Assembly: GCF_003013715.1 (NCBI RefSeq)
Contig: NC_072815.1
Span: forward strand, 682,001-746,000
Direction of reading: 5' to 3'
Origin: Candidozyma auris
Taxonomy: Eukaryota > Ascomycota > Pichiomycetes > Serinales > Metschnikowiaceae
Length of the DNA: 64,000 nucleotides
Each line of letters starts with the position of its first letter. Positions within the stretch are counted from its first letter, which is position 1. Below, piece by piece: positions 40,868 to 50,341 of the stretch. The position numbers and the translations under genes are program-made. The notes under the pieces are model-generated. The model did no database searches, was not told where the DNA came from, and was given only the letters and a program-made list of their open reading frames with translations.

Positions 40868-42286
40868 ATGAATCAAGCGTTGGAAAAGGCTGTTAGCGCA
40901 ATCACGTCTGAGTTCACAATCGATAAGGCATTTCTTTGCAAGGCCACAAGTCATTTCCTCAGTTCAATGGATGCTGGCCTTGCATTCGAAACTCCCGCTC
41001 GTGAATACATGCCCATGATCCCTACATATGTTACTTCAATTCCCACGGGAAAGGAGACCGGTCTTTTCTTAGCTGCCGACTTGGGCGGAACGAATTTTAG
41101 AGTGTGCTCAATTGATTTAAAAGGAGACCACACTTTTGAGCTTAAGCAAGCTAAATTTCCAATTCCTCTTGACTTAATGCTGGGAACAACTTCAGACGCC
41201 TTGTTTTCATTTATTGCAGAAAAAATTAAGGCTTTTTTGGAGGAGCATCACAGTGAGCTTGACAAGTCAGGTGCCATCAAACTTGGCTTCACGTTTCTGT
41301 TTCCAGTGGAACAGACTGCCCTTGATCGTGGGAAACTAATTCGGTGGACCAAAGGCTTTGATTTGCCCGATTGCGTAGGCAGAGATATCGTTGAGTACTT
41401 GCAAAAGCATCTCGACAAGTTGAAAACTCCTGTCACTGTGGTAGCATTAGCAAATGACACGGTTGGAACTTTGCTTTCGAGAGCATACTCGAATGACTCC
41501 TCGAAGTCTCAGGCAAATACTATAATTGGTTGTATCTTTGGAACCGGTACCAATGGTGCTTACTACGAAAGGATATCTAACATTCCCAAATTGGCATCTG
41601 CTTCCTTGCTGCAAGATATTATTGGCATGGTAATTAACACGGAATGGGGTTCATTTGACAACCTGTTGGATGTGTTGCCAAGAACTAAATTTGATGATGT
41701 AGTAGATTCGGAAACATCAAACAAAGGCTATCATCTCTTTGAAAAGAGAATCAGCGGAATGTTCTTAGGTGAACTTTTAAGAGTGACACTCCTTGATCTC
41801 TTTGAACGCAAACTAGTATTCCAAGATCTTTATAAGAAGAGAGGGGGAAGTTTGCCCCATCGCTTAAGAGAGCCCTTTCTCTTGTCAGTTGAAGTGTTGT
41901 CGTATATCGAAATTGACGACTCAACTGAACTTAGGATGTCAGCTCTTATTCTCGAGAATCACTTGCGCCTTCCAACTACCTACGAGGAAAGAATTGCTAT
42001 CCAGAAACTCACACAGGCAATATCAAACAGGGCCGCGTGTCTTTCCGCTATACCTTTGGCTGCTATAGTTATGAGGGTCAAGGACCAATACGTCGATGAT
42101 GATAAAGACTTTGAAGTTGGCTGTGATGGATCGGTAGTCGAATTTTACCCGGGATTTCAAGAAAAGATTTTAAATGCATTTAATCTTATTAACCCGTTGA
42201 AGGGATCAAACAAGAAATTGCATTTGCAGATTGCGAAAGACGGTAGTGGTGTTGGAGCTGCTCTTTGTGCATCCACCGTGACTTGA
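40868..42286 (+). CDS. GLK1: Glucokinase
   Basis: 472-aa ATP-dependent glucose kinase. The phosphate-binding L-A-A-D-L-G-G-T-N-F-R-V lies near residue 74, the glucose-binding F-P-V-E-Q-T...L-I-R-W-T-K-G-F near 146-165, then A-N-D-T-V-G-T, and G-T-G-T-N-G-A-Y-Y. The C-terminal block A-K-D-G-S-G-V-G-A-A-L-C-A is complete. It is closer to S. cerevisiae Glk1 than to Hxk2. Codon 144 is CTG at the position where the family has the conserved Ser of F-S-F-P; read as Ser the motif is normal, which argues for CUG-Ser decoding. Confidence 0.95.
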   Translation: MNQALEKAVSAITSEFTIDKAFLCKATSHFLSSMDAGLAFETPAREYMPMIPTYVTSIPTGKETGLFLAADLGGTNFRVCSIDLKGDHTFELKQAKFPIPLDLMLGTTSDALFSFIAEKIKAFLEEHHSELDKSGAIKLGFTFLFPVEQTALDRGKLIRWTKGFDLPDCVGRDIVEYLQKHLDKLKTPVTVVALANDTVGTLLSRAYSNDSSKSQANTIIGCIFGTGTNGAYYERISNIPKLASASLLQDIIGMVINTEWGSFDNLLDVLPRTKFDDVVDSETSNKGYHLFEKRISGMFLGELLRVTLLDLFERKLVFQDLYKKRGGSLPHRLREPFLLSVEVLSYIEIDDSTELRMSALILENHLRLPTTYEERIAIQKLTQAISNRAACLSAIPLAAIVMRVKDQYVDDDKDFEVGCDGSVVEFYPGFQEKILNAFNLINPLKGSNKKLHLQIAKDGSGVGAALCASTVT

Positions 42287-42528
42287 AAAAATGAATACGA
42301 AGATAACCTTATTATAAATTTAGCAGGAACTGTAATTGACGACTATCGTAACTTTGCTAGTTTTCCTTTAATATTTTTTTCCAGGTCACTCGGTTATGAC
42401 GGACTACGTATTAGTGCAACTTTAAGACCGATCATACCTGTGTTCAAGTAGATTTTCCTTCGAACAAAGTTTTTTTAATCAAATAGTATCTTATTCTGAT
42501 AAAACGGTAGGCCGGAATAGAATCGATA

Positions 42529-42560
42529 AAAAATTGATTATTTGAAAAATTGATTATTTG
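42529..42560. repeat. 16-bp perfect tandem duplication
   Basis: AAAAATTGATTATTTG occurs twice in direct succession (42529-42544 and 42545-42560), about 240 bases after the GLK1 stop. Confidence 0.9.
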
Positions 42561-42985
42561 TTATAAATAGGAGAAGCATACACAAACTATACGAAAGTAA
42601 GCTCATGTTCATCTCATATGTTGATAAGCACTCTACTTCTATAAAGCAAATTTCTGCAGACTGGTGTATCATGCTGTCTCGAGCCGCCAATGGACAGGGA
42701 AGTCTACGGCACTTCAAAAGGTAATTTCGAGTCTTCCAATGGTCTTGCCTTCTCCCGGAAGACTCTATATTCTATTCATAATTATCAGGAGACAGAAAAA
42801 ATCCACTAAGAAAAGCAAACAAAAGAAGTTGGATTTTAAGTTAACGGGGCTTGAGTGACGGTGAGATTAGATACCACGATATTCGAATGTGTGTCTCCAA
42901 AAAGGCATACGCTCGATCGTTTTTACCGCGATTAAAAAGAGTTTGCAAAGAAAAGTTGGAATAGAGGAAGATTGTTGGTTACCGA

Positions 42986-43036
42986 AGATACCAACATGAA
43001 TTGATTTCTAAATATTTGAGAAAATTGTTGGTATCT
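42986..43036. repeat. 11-bp inverted repeat with 29-base loop
   Basis: AGATACCAACA at 42986-42996 pairs perfectly with TGTTGGTATCT at 43026-43036. It could fold as a hairpin if transcribed. Confidence 0.8.
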
Positions 43037-44402
43037 CCACACATTCATATCCACAAGCACAAAGTTTCATACTTCACCGCCAAAGAAAGAAAAGTAAAGA
43101 GTACAAGTGTTTGATTATTAATCTATTGTCCTTGAAGGCATAACGTATGTCACTTAAGCAAAATATGGCCACCATTCGTTGCTTCAATCATATTTTGGTG
43201 TAAGCAAATTATCCCGTTCGATAGATCTGTAAAAAATAAGCGAGAAGACTACCAGTGTATGAAGCGATAGACGACATCAATGTATCCAAATGTTTTAAGA
43301 AAAAAGATTCAGGCAAAATATGATCTTTTCATTCTTGTATTGTAAGAAATGAATTCGTGACTTTTTCATATTTAATTTAAGTTAGTGACCCCTTGACAGT
43401 TTCATTTGCTTAAATCATTTGAAATGTTGCATACTCGTTTTTTTCGCAGTAGTCTTTTAATTAGTTTTTTTTTTTCTTTCATTACGCCTATGTAGCGAGT
43501 CAATTGGCTGAATGCGCAAACCTTGAACTCGATTTTATTATTTTTTAATCCAAGTACATACAACATAATTCCTGTCTAATGCAATGATATACGGAGGAGT
43601 TGTGCCTGGGTAGCGGTTCGTATGCGAGGTTGCTTTGTTCACTGAATAGTTTTCATTGCCTCCATTTTATGATGTTATGTAGTTAAGTACACAAGTAGTA
43701 GAACGGATGAGTGGTTTAATACTTTTGATCCATATGATCTACGAGTATATTTTTCTTTAGCGAATGTGCTCCGATGTTGGAACCCGTGCTTCTAGCTAAA
43801 CTTTAGTTTTTATTACTCAGTTGATCAAATTCGCTGCTGTTAAGCTGTCATTTTTAATGTGGAATTTTTACTGCCTTTGGGGACACCACCCTAGCATTGA
43901 GTAGGTTATTTTTCAATTACTGTTATGTGTTTCCTTGCTCTGCGATATATGTGATAGCAATGAAATGATAAATTCTAGCATACCTTTGTTTAATGAATCT
44001 TTAATTCATACGAAATGAGCAGCCCGTGCCACTGCTGAGAGAAGAGAGTGTTTGCAAGGGTACTCGATAAGAATGTAAGCAAGAAACCAAGTTGAAGCTC
44101 CTATCTCATTTGTATGCATTTCCAAAAACCTCAGAAATGCACCATGCACGAAACACATACCATTGCTAACTTAGTCAAGGTTTTATATTTTGTCTGCAAT
44201 TTTGATGTTTATTCATTTTAGAAGTTCAGCAAGTTGAATGATCATATTGTTTTATGTGTGCAGCATGCAAATTGGAAGTCATTCGTAAAGAGATTAGAGA
44301 AAATTACTTAATGGACTCGATGGCTACGAACAGTGTAGACATGTATTATATTTGAAATTTATCTGAATATTTCAGTGGTATAAGTTGAGAATCTGATGAT
44401 AT

Positions 44403-45272
44403 TCATTCTTCATCGACCAAACTGAATCTGATTATAAGCCCAATGTGACCTTTTTTAGCGCCATCTAGCCCGAATTCCTTAAGAACCCAGTTGAAGCTGT
44501 TCAACTTGTCGTTCGCGTAACCTCCTACGTCTATGTCAAGCGACTTAGTCCCATAAGTAGGAATCAGTAGCTTATATTGAGAATTAGCCAATTTGACATA
44601 ATTGGTGTCGAACTGAAAAGTGTAATCGTGGTCTTGATCAAAAATGAATTCAGCTGCTTTCGCAGTATCGGAAAAATACTTGCTTCTTGCGGTGCAGTGA
44701 TCTGGAATGTCTAAAGAGCTAACGTCTCCTAAGTTCTCTGTATCATCATCTAGGGGGTATAGTTTGTCACCCTTTTGCATACAATGATCTTCAGCATAAA
44801 TCTTAGTAAAGCTATTCAAAGCGAGACCGAATAAAAAAGGCATATTGTTATACAAATCACCCTTCACAGAAGGGTTTAACCACCACGAGAAAAACTTCAA
44901 GCCAGTCGACAATAGGGAGACAGGGACGTAATCTTTGATCGGTGTTAGGGATTCATTTCCGAATACAAGATCGGACCCATTCATTGGTCTTGCCGGATTA
45001 AATTTAATGAGAATTCTTAAATTGGGCAATGTATCTGCTTGGATCCTTCCCTTCGAATCCTCATCTTCATTTGAAGCGGCGTCATCAGCGAAGTTGTATT
45101 TACTGTTGTCTCGGTGAGGTTCACTTCCTTCGAAATCCCTAATGAAAATTTGAAGCTGACATACCCCGATGTCCGACTGTAATACAATGACTTCAGTAGA
45201 ATTCACTGGAACTGTTAAAAATTGAGCTTCGTACGAGGAGGAAGCTTCAATGAGAAGCCGTTTGACAACCAT
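44403..45272 (-). CDS. DUF1769 (UPF0590) family protein
   Basis: 289-aa protein matching the fungal DUF1769 family by its central signature: P-N-L-R-I-L-I-K-F-N-P-A-R-P-M-N-G-S-D-L-V-F-G-N, followed by P-I-K-D-Y-V-P, a W-W-L-N-P-S-V-K-G-D-L-Y region and P-F-L-F-G-L-A-L-N-S. The family has no established biochemical role that I know. A charged loop lies near 50-75. No signal peptide or membrane segment is evident. The start is the ATG at 45272; the open frame's previous codon is TTG. It diverges from TAL1 and faces the empty interval. Confidence 0.75.
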   Translation of the reverse strand: MVVKRLLIEASSSYEAQFLTVPVNSTEVIVLQSDIGVCQLQIFIRDFEGSEPHRDNSKYNFADDAASNEDEDSKGRIQADTLPNLRILIKFNPARPMNGSDLVFGNESLTPIKDYVPVSLLSTGLKFFSWWLNPSVKGDLYNNMPFLFGLALNSFTKIYAEDHCMQKGDKLYPLDDDTENLGDVSSLDIPDHCTARSKYFSDTAKAAEFIFDQDHDYTFQFDTNYVKLANSQYKLLIPTYGTKSLDIDVGGYANDKLNSFNWVLKEFGLDGAKKGHIGLIIRFSLVDEE

Positions 45273-45692
45273 CAAGAAAAGAACTGCTTTAGTTTAGAAC
45301 AACCGCTAGGTTGCGCAACAATATAAAGAATTTAGGTTATCCACAATCCTTGCTACTTGATAGCGATTGCATGTGCACGCGGGCCCCGTAGAAGTCTGGA
45401 TTCATTAGTAGGAAAGATAAGAAAGGCCTAGATGACGCGCTTCAAGCTTCATCAAGACAACACATTACAACATGGATTTGATAATACACGGCTTCATTAA
45501 AGGGTCTTTAAGGCAAGCAAGCGGGACTCATTGCGATTAGTGAGTGAGTGGATCTAGAATGCATTTATTGGTATTGCATAAAGGCGTAGCTGACGGCAAC
45601 GCGAAATGATTACCCGGTTTGCTGATTCATGGAGTATAAATTGCAGGTATTCTCAACTCCTCCGAACACGGATAAGCTTAACGAAAAACAAA
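45273..45692. other. Divergent promoter region DUF1769 gene / TAL1
   Basis: 420 bases. An in-frame ATG at 45606 would extend TAL1 by 29 residues (see findings). No RNA gene seen. Confidence 0.5.
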
Positions 45693-46664
45693 ATGTCGAA
45701 CTCATTGGAACAACTTAAGGCTACTGGTACTGTTATTGTCACCGATACCGGTGAATTTGAGTCAATTGCCAAATATACCCCTCAAGATGCGACCACCAAC
45801 CCTTCTTTGATTTTGGCTGCGTCCAAGAAGGAGGAGTACGCTAGGTTGATTGATGTCGCCATTGAATACGCTCAGAATAAGGGTTCTTCACCAAAGGAGA
45901 AGGCTTCCATTGCGTTGGATAGATTGTTGGTCGAATTCGGTAAGGAGATTTTAAAAATTGTTCCCGGAAGAGTCTCGACCGAAGTCGACGCAAGTTTGTC
46001 ATTCGATAAAGAGGCCACTGTGAAGAAAGCGCTCGAAATTATTGACTTGTACAAGTCTGTCGGGATTTCGAAAGAGAGAGTTCTCATCAAAATTGCGTCG
46101 ACTTGGGAAGGAATTCAGGCCGCAAAGGAGTTGGAGGAAAAGCATGACGTGCATTGTAATCTTACTTTGTTATTCTCATTCGTACAAGCAGTCGCTTGTG
46201 CTGAAGCTAAAGTAACTTTGATCTCTCCATTTGTTGGCAGAATCTTGGACTGGTTCAAAGCCAATACTGGTGAAGAGTATGACGGCGAGAATGATCCTGG
46301 TGTGGTCTCTGTCAGGAAGATTTACAATTATTACAAAAAGTTTGGCTATAAAACAATTGTCATGGGTGCGTCCTTTAGAAATACCGGTGAAATCAAGGCT
46401 TTGGCTGGCTGTGACTACCTTACAGTCTCTCCAAAATTGCTTGAAGAGTTGATGAATTCCAATGAATCAATCCCAAAGAAGTTAGATGAGAAAAGTGCTC
46501 TGGCATTGGATCAAGAGAAGGTGTCATATATCAACAACGAAGCTGAATTCAGATTCTTGTTCAATGAGGACGCCATGGCCACTGAAAAGTTGTCACAGGG
46601 CATCAGAAGCTTCGCCAAGGACGCTAAAACTTTACTCGCTCAATTGGAGACCAGATTCAAGTAG
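45693..46664 (+). CDS. TAL1: Transaldolase
   Basis: 323-aa enzyme of the non-oxidative pentose phosphate pathway, exchanging three-carbon units between sedoheptulose 7-phosphate and glyceraldehyde 3-phosphate. The Schiff-base lysine is Lys133 in [14 protein letters not shown]. Other family blocks are D-A-T-T-N-P-S-L-I near residue 32, [11 protein letters not shown] and G-R-I-L-D-W. Codon bias is strong. The start at 45693 ([12 protein letters not shown]) matches the usual family start. The frame also has an ATG at 45606 that would add a basic N-terminal extension. Confidence 0.96.
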   Translation: MSNSLEQLKATGTVIVTDTGEFESIAKYTPQDATTNPSLILAASKKEEYARLIDVAIEYAQNKGSSPKEKASIALDRLLVEFGKEILKIVPGRVSTEVDASLSFDKEATVKKALEIIDLYKSVGISKERVLIKIASTWEGIQAAKELEEKHDVHCNLTLLFSFVQAVACAEAKVTLISPFVGRILDWFKANTGEEYDGENDPGVVSVRKIYNYYKKFGYKTIVMGASFRNTGEIKALAGCDYLTVSPKLLEELMNSNESIPKKLDEKSALALDQEKVSYINNEAEFRFLFNEDAMATEKLSQGIRSFAKDAKTLLAQLETRFK

Positions 46665-47110
46665 TTTAGTAAGTAGGTAATCTGACAGCTTTATTATGTT
46701 GGCGCTATTTCTTTGTTGACGAGGTCGCAGGTGATTTGGTAGTGGTAGGAGTTGGCCTTCTTAGGCTAGCGTTGCGGAGGTATCTCAAAAAATTCCTCGG
46801 ACAGATTATGAGTATGATTAAATATGACGATGTGTGTTTTTAATTGATTATCATGGAGGTATTATTTTTTTTTTTTTCTTCACATCGAAGAGCTAGGACT
46901 ATAAACTCGTACAAATTCCACACAGCGATTGTTCGCCGTAGGTCCTGTTATTCCAACTTCATTAATAACAGAATCATGAAGTCTCATCTATATCTGAAGT
47001 CTGATACGCATCATATTGTTTCGTGCACTTCTGCTCTCACCATAGTACAGTCCTGCATGCAGTATGGAATCATAACATGAGTTGCTTTGACTTGCCAGCC
47101 AAAGATATCA
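46665..47110. other. Tandem intergenic TAL1-FMN1
   Basis: 446 bases; a T-rich run near 46865-46878. No RNA gene or ORF of coding character seen. Confidence 0.5.
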
Positions 47111-47732
47111 ATGAGACTGAAAATACCACTGACAATCGAGCCACCCTATCCTATATGTTTAACTGATGAAGTTATAACAGGTTTCTCAAGAGGCTCTAGT
47201 GAACTTGGAATACCCACGGCTAATATCAACATGTCGAGTGCTTTGGAATCCTTAAACACTGGCATATACTTTGGTTTTTGCAAGGTTTCACCAAAGTACG
47301 AAAAAAAACCCGGATACTTTTCCAGCCAAACCAACCAGAAAGTCTACTTTAACTTTGGTCAGTCTCTCCGGTCTGAAGATATCGAAGGACTTCCTATGGT
47401 GATGTCGATTGGGTGGAACCCGTTCTTCAACAACGAGAAGAAAGCAGCAGAAGTTCACATCATTCATCATTTCCCAGACACCTTCTACGGGGCTTCTATC
47501 AAGATTGCAATTCTTGGATATTTGCGTCCAGAACGTGACTACACCACTAAGGGTACGTAAAGTAAAGTTCATTCATTATTATTCAACACTAACAGCCATA
47601 GAAGCCTTAATTGAGGACATAAAGACTGATATATCAATTGCAAAAGAAGCGCTCTCAAGAACGCCTTATAGTCAGATTCACGATCTAGATGGCAGTCAAT
47701 TATTACCCGATCGAAACCCCAAGCATGAATGA
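47111..47732 (+). CDS. FMN1: Riboflavin kinase, spliced
   Basis: Coding segments 47111-47552 and 47596-47732 join over a 43-nt intron to give 192 aa. The enzyme phosphorylates riboflavin to FMN. Family blocks are G-F-S-R-G-S-S-E-L-G-I-P-T-A-N near residue 22, G-I-Y-F-G near 52, P-M-V-M-S-I-G-W-N-P-F and E-V-H-I-I-H. The second exon supplies the C-terminal helix, A-L-I-E-D-I-K-T-D-I, matching S. cerevisiae Fmn1. The start is the first ATG at 47111; the open frame before it begins with TTG. The stop is 17 bases from the stop of the convergent HAT-repeat gene. Confidence 0.95.
47553..47595 (+). other. FMN1 intron (43 nt)
   Basis: Donor GTACGT at 47553, branch site CACTAAC at 47587-47593, and the acceptor AG immediately follows it (47594-47595). 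Splicing gives K-A-I-E-A-L-I-E-D across the junction, restoring the family C-terminus that the unspliced frame lacks. Confidence 0.92.
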
Positions 47733-47749
47733 TAGAACAGTTAGTAGCA

Positions 47750-48814
47750 TTAGAGAAGACTCTCAATCTTCAGAACAAAGCCCTTTAAAGCCATCAGGTA
47801 TTCGGCATTGCAACAAATTAACTGTGCCAAATAATCTCGTACACGTAGTACGTTCCCTTCGTAAAGTTCTAGCATCAAGATCTTTTTTAAGATTCGTGTG
47901 CGTGCCATGTCATCATTGCATAGCAAACCTTTTTTTAAAACGTTTCGAGCCTTGTTAAATAGCCCACACTCCAATGCAAAATTTGAATAAGAGATAACAA
48001 TTGTATCTTCAAAATTGGTGGATATTAGTGCTCGCTCATATAGCTGGAATATAGCGAATCGTGGTAGCCATGCTTTCATCAGGTCAATGTATCGAGACCA
48101 AAGGCTTATTATTTGTCTTGATAGGTTCAATCCTTCAAAAAATAACAACTCCCTTTCGAAATAGTATACATAGGCACTTAATAGGTGGCCCACTTTAGAA
48201 GTTTCCAGCACGCTAGAGGAGGAAAGTTTGCCCGATTCGAACAAACGCTCTTGTAGGCTGGCATGATTATAAAGCGGGCAGAGAGTAATTTGGCTGCCTA
48301 AAAGAGCCTTTTTCTGCTCATGATTATTGATTTCAGGGGTATAAGCTTCAAGGAAAGAAAAATATAACTTGTAGAATTCTGATGCATAATAATTGGTCCC
48401 AATTGCGTGGCGAGCTTCTTCAAACAAATGTAGCAAATCACCCACGTTAACATTCGTCGTTGTAAGTCTATACGATAGGTAGGCTAGCCATAACGTTATA
48501 TCGTGAGATGAAAAACTAAGGCCCCTTTCAAATATGGATTTAGCCTCAATGCTCCTCGCGTGATGAAATTCATCAATTGCATGCCATCGCCAATACTTTG
48601 ATAGAAACGGGTTATGCCTAAAAAAGACCCTTGCTATAAGTTGCAATGTTTCATGCCTTGCACGATTGAAATCCGTTCTTTCATCAGAAGTTGCAAGACG
48701 AATCTCGTAGATAAGTTGTTCCCAACATGAGACTCGCGATGGATGAGCAAGCAAATGCTCTGAACACTTTTGGAGAATTTGACTTAGCTTTGAATCCTGA
48801 TTTTGAAAATTCAT
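47750..48814 (-). CDS. HAT-repeat protein, Prp39/Prp42-like
   Basis: 354-aa protein built of helical tandem HAT units: S-C-W-E-Q-L-I near residue 30, Y-W-R-W-H-A-I-D-E-F near 78, I-F-E-R-G-L then I-T-L-W-L-A-Y-L near 95-112. Later come I-S-L-W-S-R-Y-I-D-L-M-K and L-Y-E-R-A-L-I. This order resembles the U1 snRNP proteins Prp39 and Prp42, which form a dimer contacting the pre-mRNA 5' splice site region. Those are 629 and 544 aa in S. cerevisiae, so this protein lacks a third or more of the usual length. No frameshifted continuation was seen before the convergent FMN1. Other HAT proteins remain possible. Confidence 0.5.
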   Translation of the reverse strand: MNFQNQDSKLSQILQKCSEHLLAHPSRVSCWEQLIYEIRLATSDERTDFNRARHETLQLIARVFFRHNPFLSKYWRWHAIDEFHHARSIEAKSIFERGLSFSSHDITLWLAYLSYRLTTTNVNVGDLLHLFEEARHAIGTNYYASEFYKLYFSFLEAYTPEINNHEQKKALLGSQITLCPLYNHASLQERLFESGKLSSSSVLETSKVGHLLSAYVYYFERELLFFEGLNLSRQIISLWSRYIDLMKAWLPRFAIFQLYERALISTNFEDTIVISYSNFALECGLFNKARNVLKKGLLCNDDMARTRILKKILMLELYEGNVLRVRDYLAQLICCNAEYLMALKGFVLKIESLL

Positions 48815-49220
48815 ATGGCGCAGAACTGAACTATTTCAATATTCGGCTTCATAAATACAGATGATCTTCACTGTATACATGCGTAGACGCATCCTGGGTT
48901 GTTCAGCACACGCAACATATATTCCTTGAGAAGCCAAAATATTGATCAAGCTGTCATCTTATCACCATCCGGCGAGCTACCGGCTTTTTATCGATGCAAA
49001 TTTGTCATTTGACTTTTTTACGTATTGTTGCATTAAACATTGACGGTCGCATGGTCGGTACATCAAGTGACAGTATCTAGACCGCGGAATACAGTGAACA
49101 ATAAACGACAGAGAGAAAAAAAAAAAGAAATTTTTATGGCTGATTTGACCGACATGTATCGTGAAACGATGTATGATTATCCTATTCGTTTATTGACAGA
49201 TTGTGGTTGGAATGATTAAC
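48815..49220. other. Upstream region of the HAT-repeat gene / RPL20 3' side
   Basis: 406 bases; an A/G-rich run near 49110-49130. No RNA gene recognised. Confidence 0.5.
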
Positions 49221-49739
49221 TTAGTAGAAGGTGGTAGGTGCTTTGAACTCGTACAACTTCTTCGACTTTTGGACTCTGTGGGGTAATGGGAACTTCAAGT
49301 CCTTGGCCAAGTATTGCTTGACATATTGCCTCTTAACATCTTCGGTCTTCTTCAACTCAACGACCTTCAAGATGTGAATGTTTCTGAATCTTGCTCTGTG
49401 TCTAGCAGCCAAGTCCTGGTACATGGTTTCCACGGCACCCACTCTAGTGACATCTCTGTATTCCTTGTACATGTTATGGATTCCAGACCTAGATTCGTAT
49501 CTAATCCAGATACCATAAGTCTTCACCTTAGTTGGCGTAGAATCAGCAATGACGTTAAGTGCAACAATTTCGCCTGAAGCCTTCTTGACCTTGTACAACT
49601 TCTGCAAGAAATACCAATAACGAGATTTTGCCACAACAGCATTTGGAGCAAAGATTCTCATTCTAAATAATTTGGGCTCAGGTACAGCCTCAGTTGGGAG
49701 ACGACGGCCAATAATCTGATATTCATTCAATCTCGACAT
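49221..49739 (-). CDS. RPL20: Ribosomal protein eL20 (60S)
   Basis: 172-aa protein of the large ribosomal subunit, the same length as S. cerevisiae Rpl20. It is recognised by [29 protein letters not shown] and [15 protein letters not shown]. The C-terminal [12 protein letters not shown] is intact. Strong codon bias. The ATG at 49739 follows one base after a good splice acceptor, so an intron sits in the leader directly upstream. Tbf1- and Cbf1-like sites lie about 210-235 bases upstream. Confidence 0.97.
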   Translation of the reverse strand: MSRLNEYQIIGRRLPTEAVPEPKLFRMRIFAPNAVVAKSRYWYFLQKLYKVKKASGEIVALNVIADSTPTKVKTYGIWIRYESRSGIHNMYKEYRDVTRVGAVETMYQDLAARHRARFRNIHILKVVELKKTEDVKRQYVKQYLAKDLKFPLPHRVQKSKKLYEFKAPTTFY

Positions 49740-49740
49740 C

Positions 49741-49805
49741 CTGCTATTAGTATCGTTTTCAAAATTATCGGAACTGAGATCTAAAGTATTGTGGACTATA
49801 CATAC
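49741..49805 (-). other. RPL20 leader intron (65 nt)
   Basis: On the minus strand: donor GTATGT starting at 49805, branch site TACTAAT about 5 bases before the acceptor GCAG that ends at 49741, one base before the ATG codon. The upstream exon shows no in-frame ATG, so it appears untranslated. RPL20 genes of S. cerevisiae carry an intron near the start codon too. Confidence 0.72.
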
Positions 49806-50341
49806 TTTGAATTAGAAGTTGTCCTCTGAACTGATGAGAAAATTTCAAGAAGTATTCACTTTATTCCTCACCTCGGTACGCAGTACGAAAATTTTTAGGT
49901 ATATACGCAGGATTTGTGGTCCTCCATTTCAAGTCCTCAAAAGCTAAGTCATGTGATTTATATAGCTTTAGGGCAAAAGCCCTCGAAGTGTAGAATGCTT
50001 AGTTGTTCTAGCATCGACTGCTAGTAATATAATTTCCACGTCTGATTTTATTTAGTTGGGATAAATATGATAAGTATACACCACACTTCATCGAAAAGTA
50101 GCGGCAAGCTTCATTAAACCCATAGAATTTGTGTTTCGATATTCTATCAATGCAAAGGCACAGGTGATTTAATATTGCCATCCACACGCTGTTTTCATAC
50201 AAAGGGAATGATTTTAAAAAGTTTAAATCTGGTTTATGAGATCAGTTAATCGATTTCAAGATGACTACATTTGCACGATCCGTTTCTCAGGGCACAAGTT
50301 ATGAGCTCAATGATATCAAATTAAAGGGACTCTTCCAACAC
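49806..50341. other. RPL20 promoter and ERG25 3' region
   Basis: 536 bases. Besides the regulatory words listed, a 6-bp inverted repeat CTAGCA/TGCTAG (50008-50024) is present. No RNA gene seen. Confidence 0.5.
49950..49974. promoter_or_regulatory. Cbf1- and Tbf1-type sites of RPL20
   Basis: CATGTGAT (49950-49957) fits the Cbf1 core and TTTAGGGC (49967-49974, minus-strand GCCCTAAA) fits the Tbf1 core. GCCCT at 49979-49983 forms an inverted repeat with AGGGC. In Candida albicans Tbf1 and Cbf1 are known to govern ribosomal protein genes; their use here is inferred. Confidence 0.5.

Larger units (their letters stand above)
42287..44402. other. 2.1 kb gene-free region between convergent genes
   Basis: No ORF of coding character, tRNA or other RNA gene was recognised. 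The sequence is AT-rich. Near GLK1 lies a 16-bp tandem repeat and further on an 11-bp inverted repeat (both listed). One intron-like set of signals occurs on the plus strand at 44112-44174. Candidate roles are a centromere, replication origin or noncoding transcript; the sequence alone does not decide. Confidence 0.55.
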
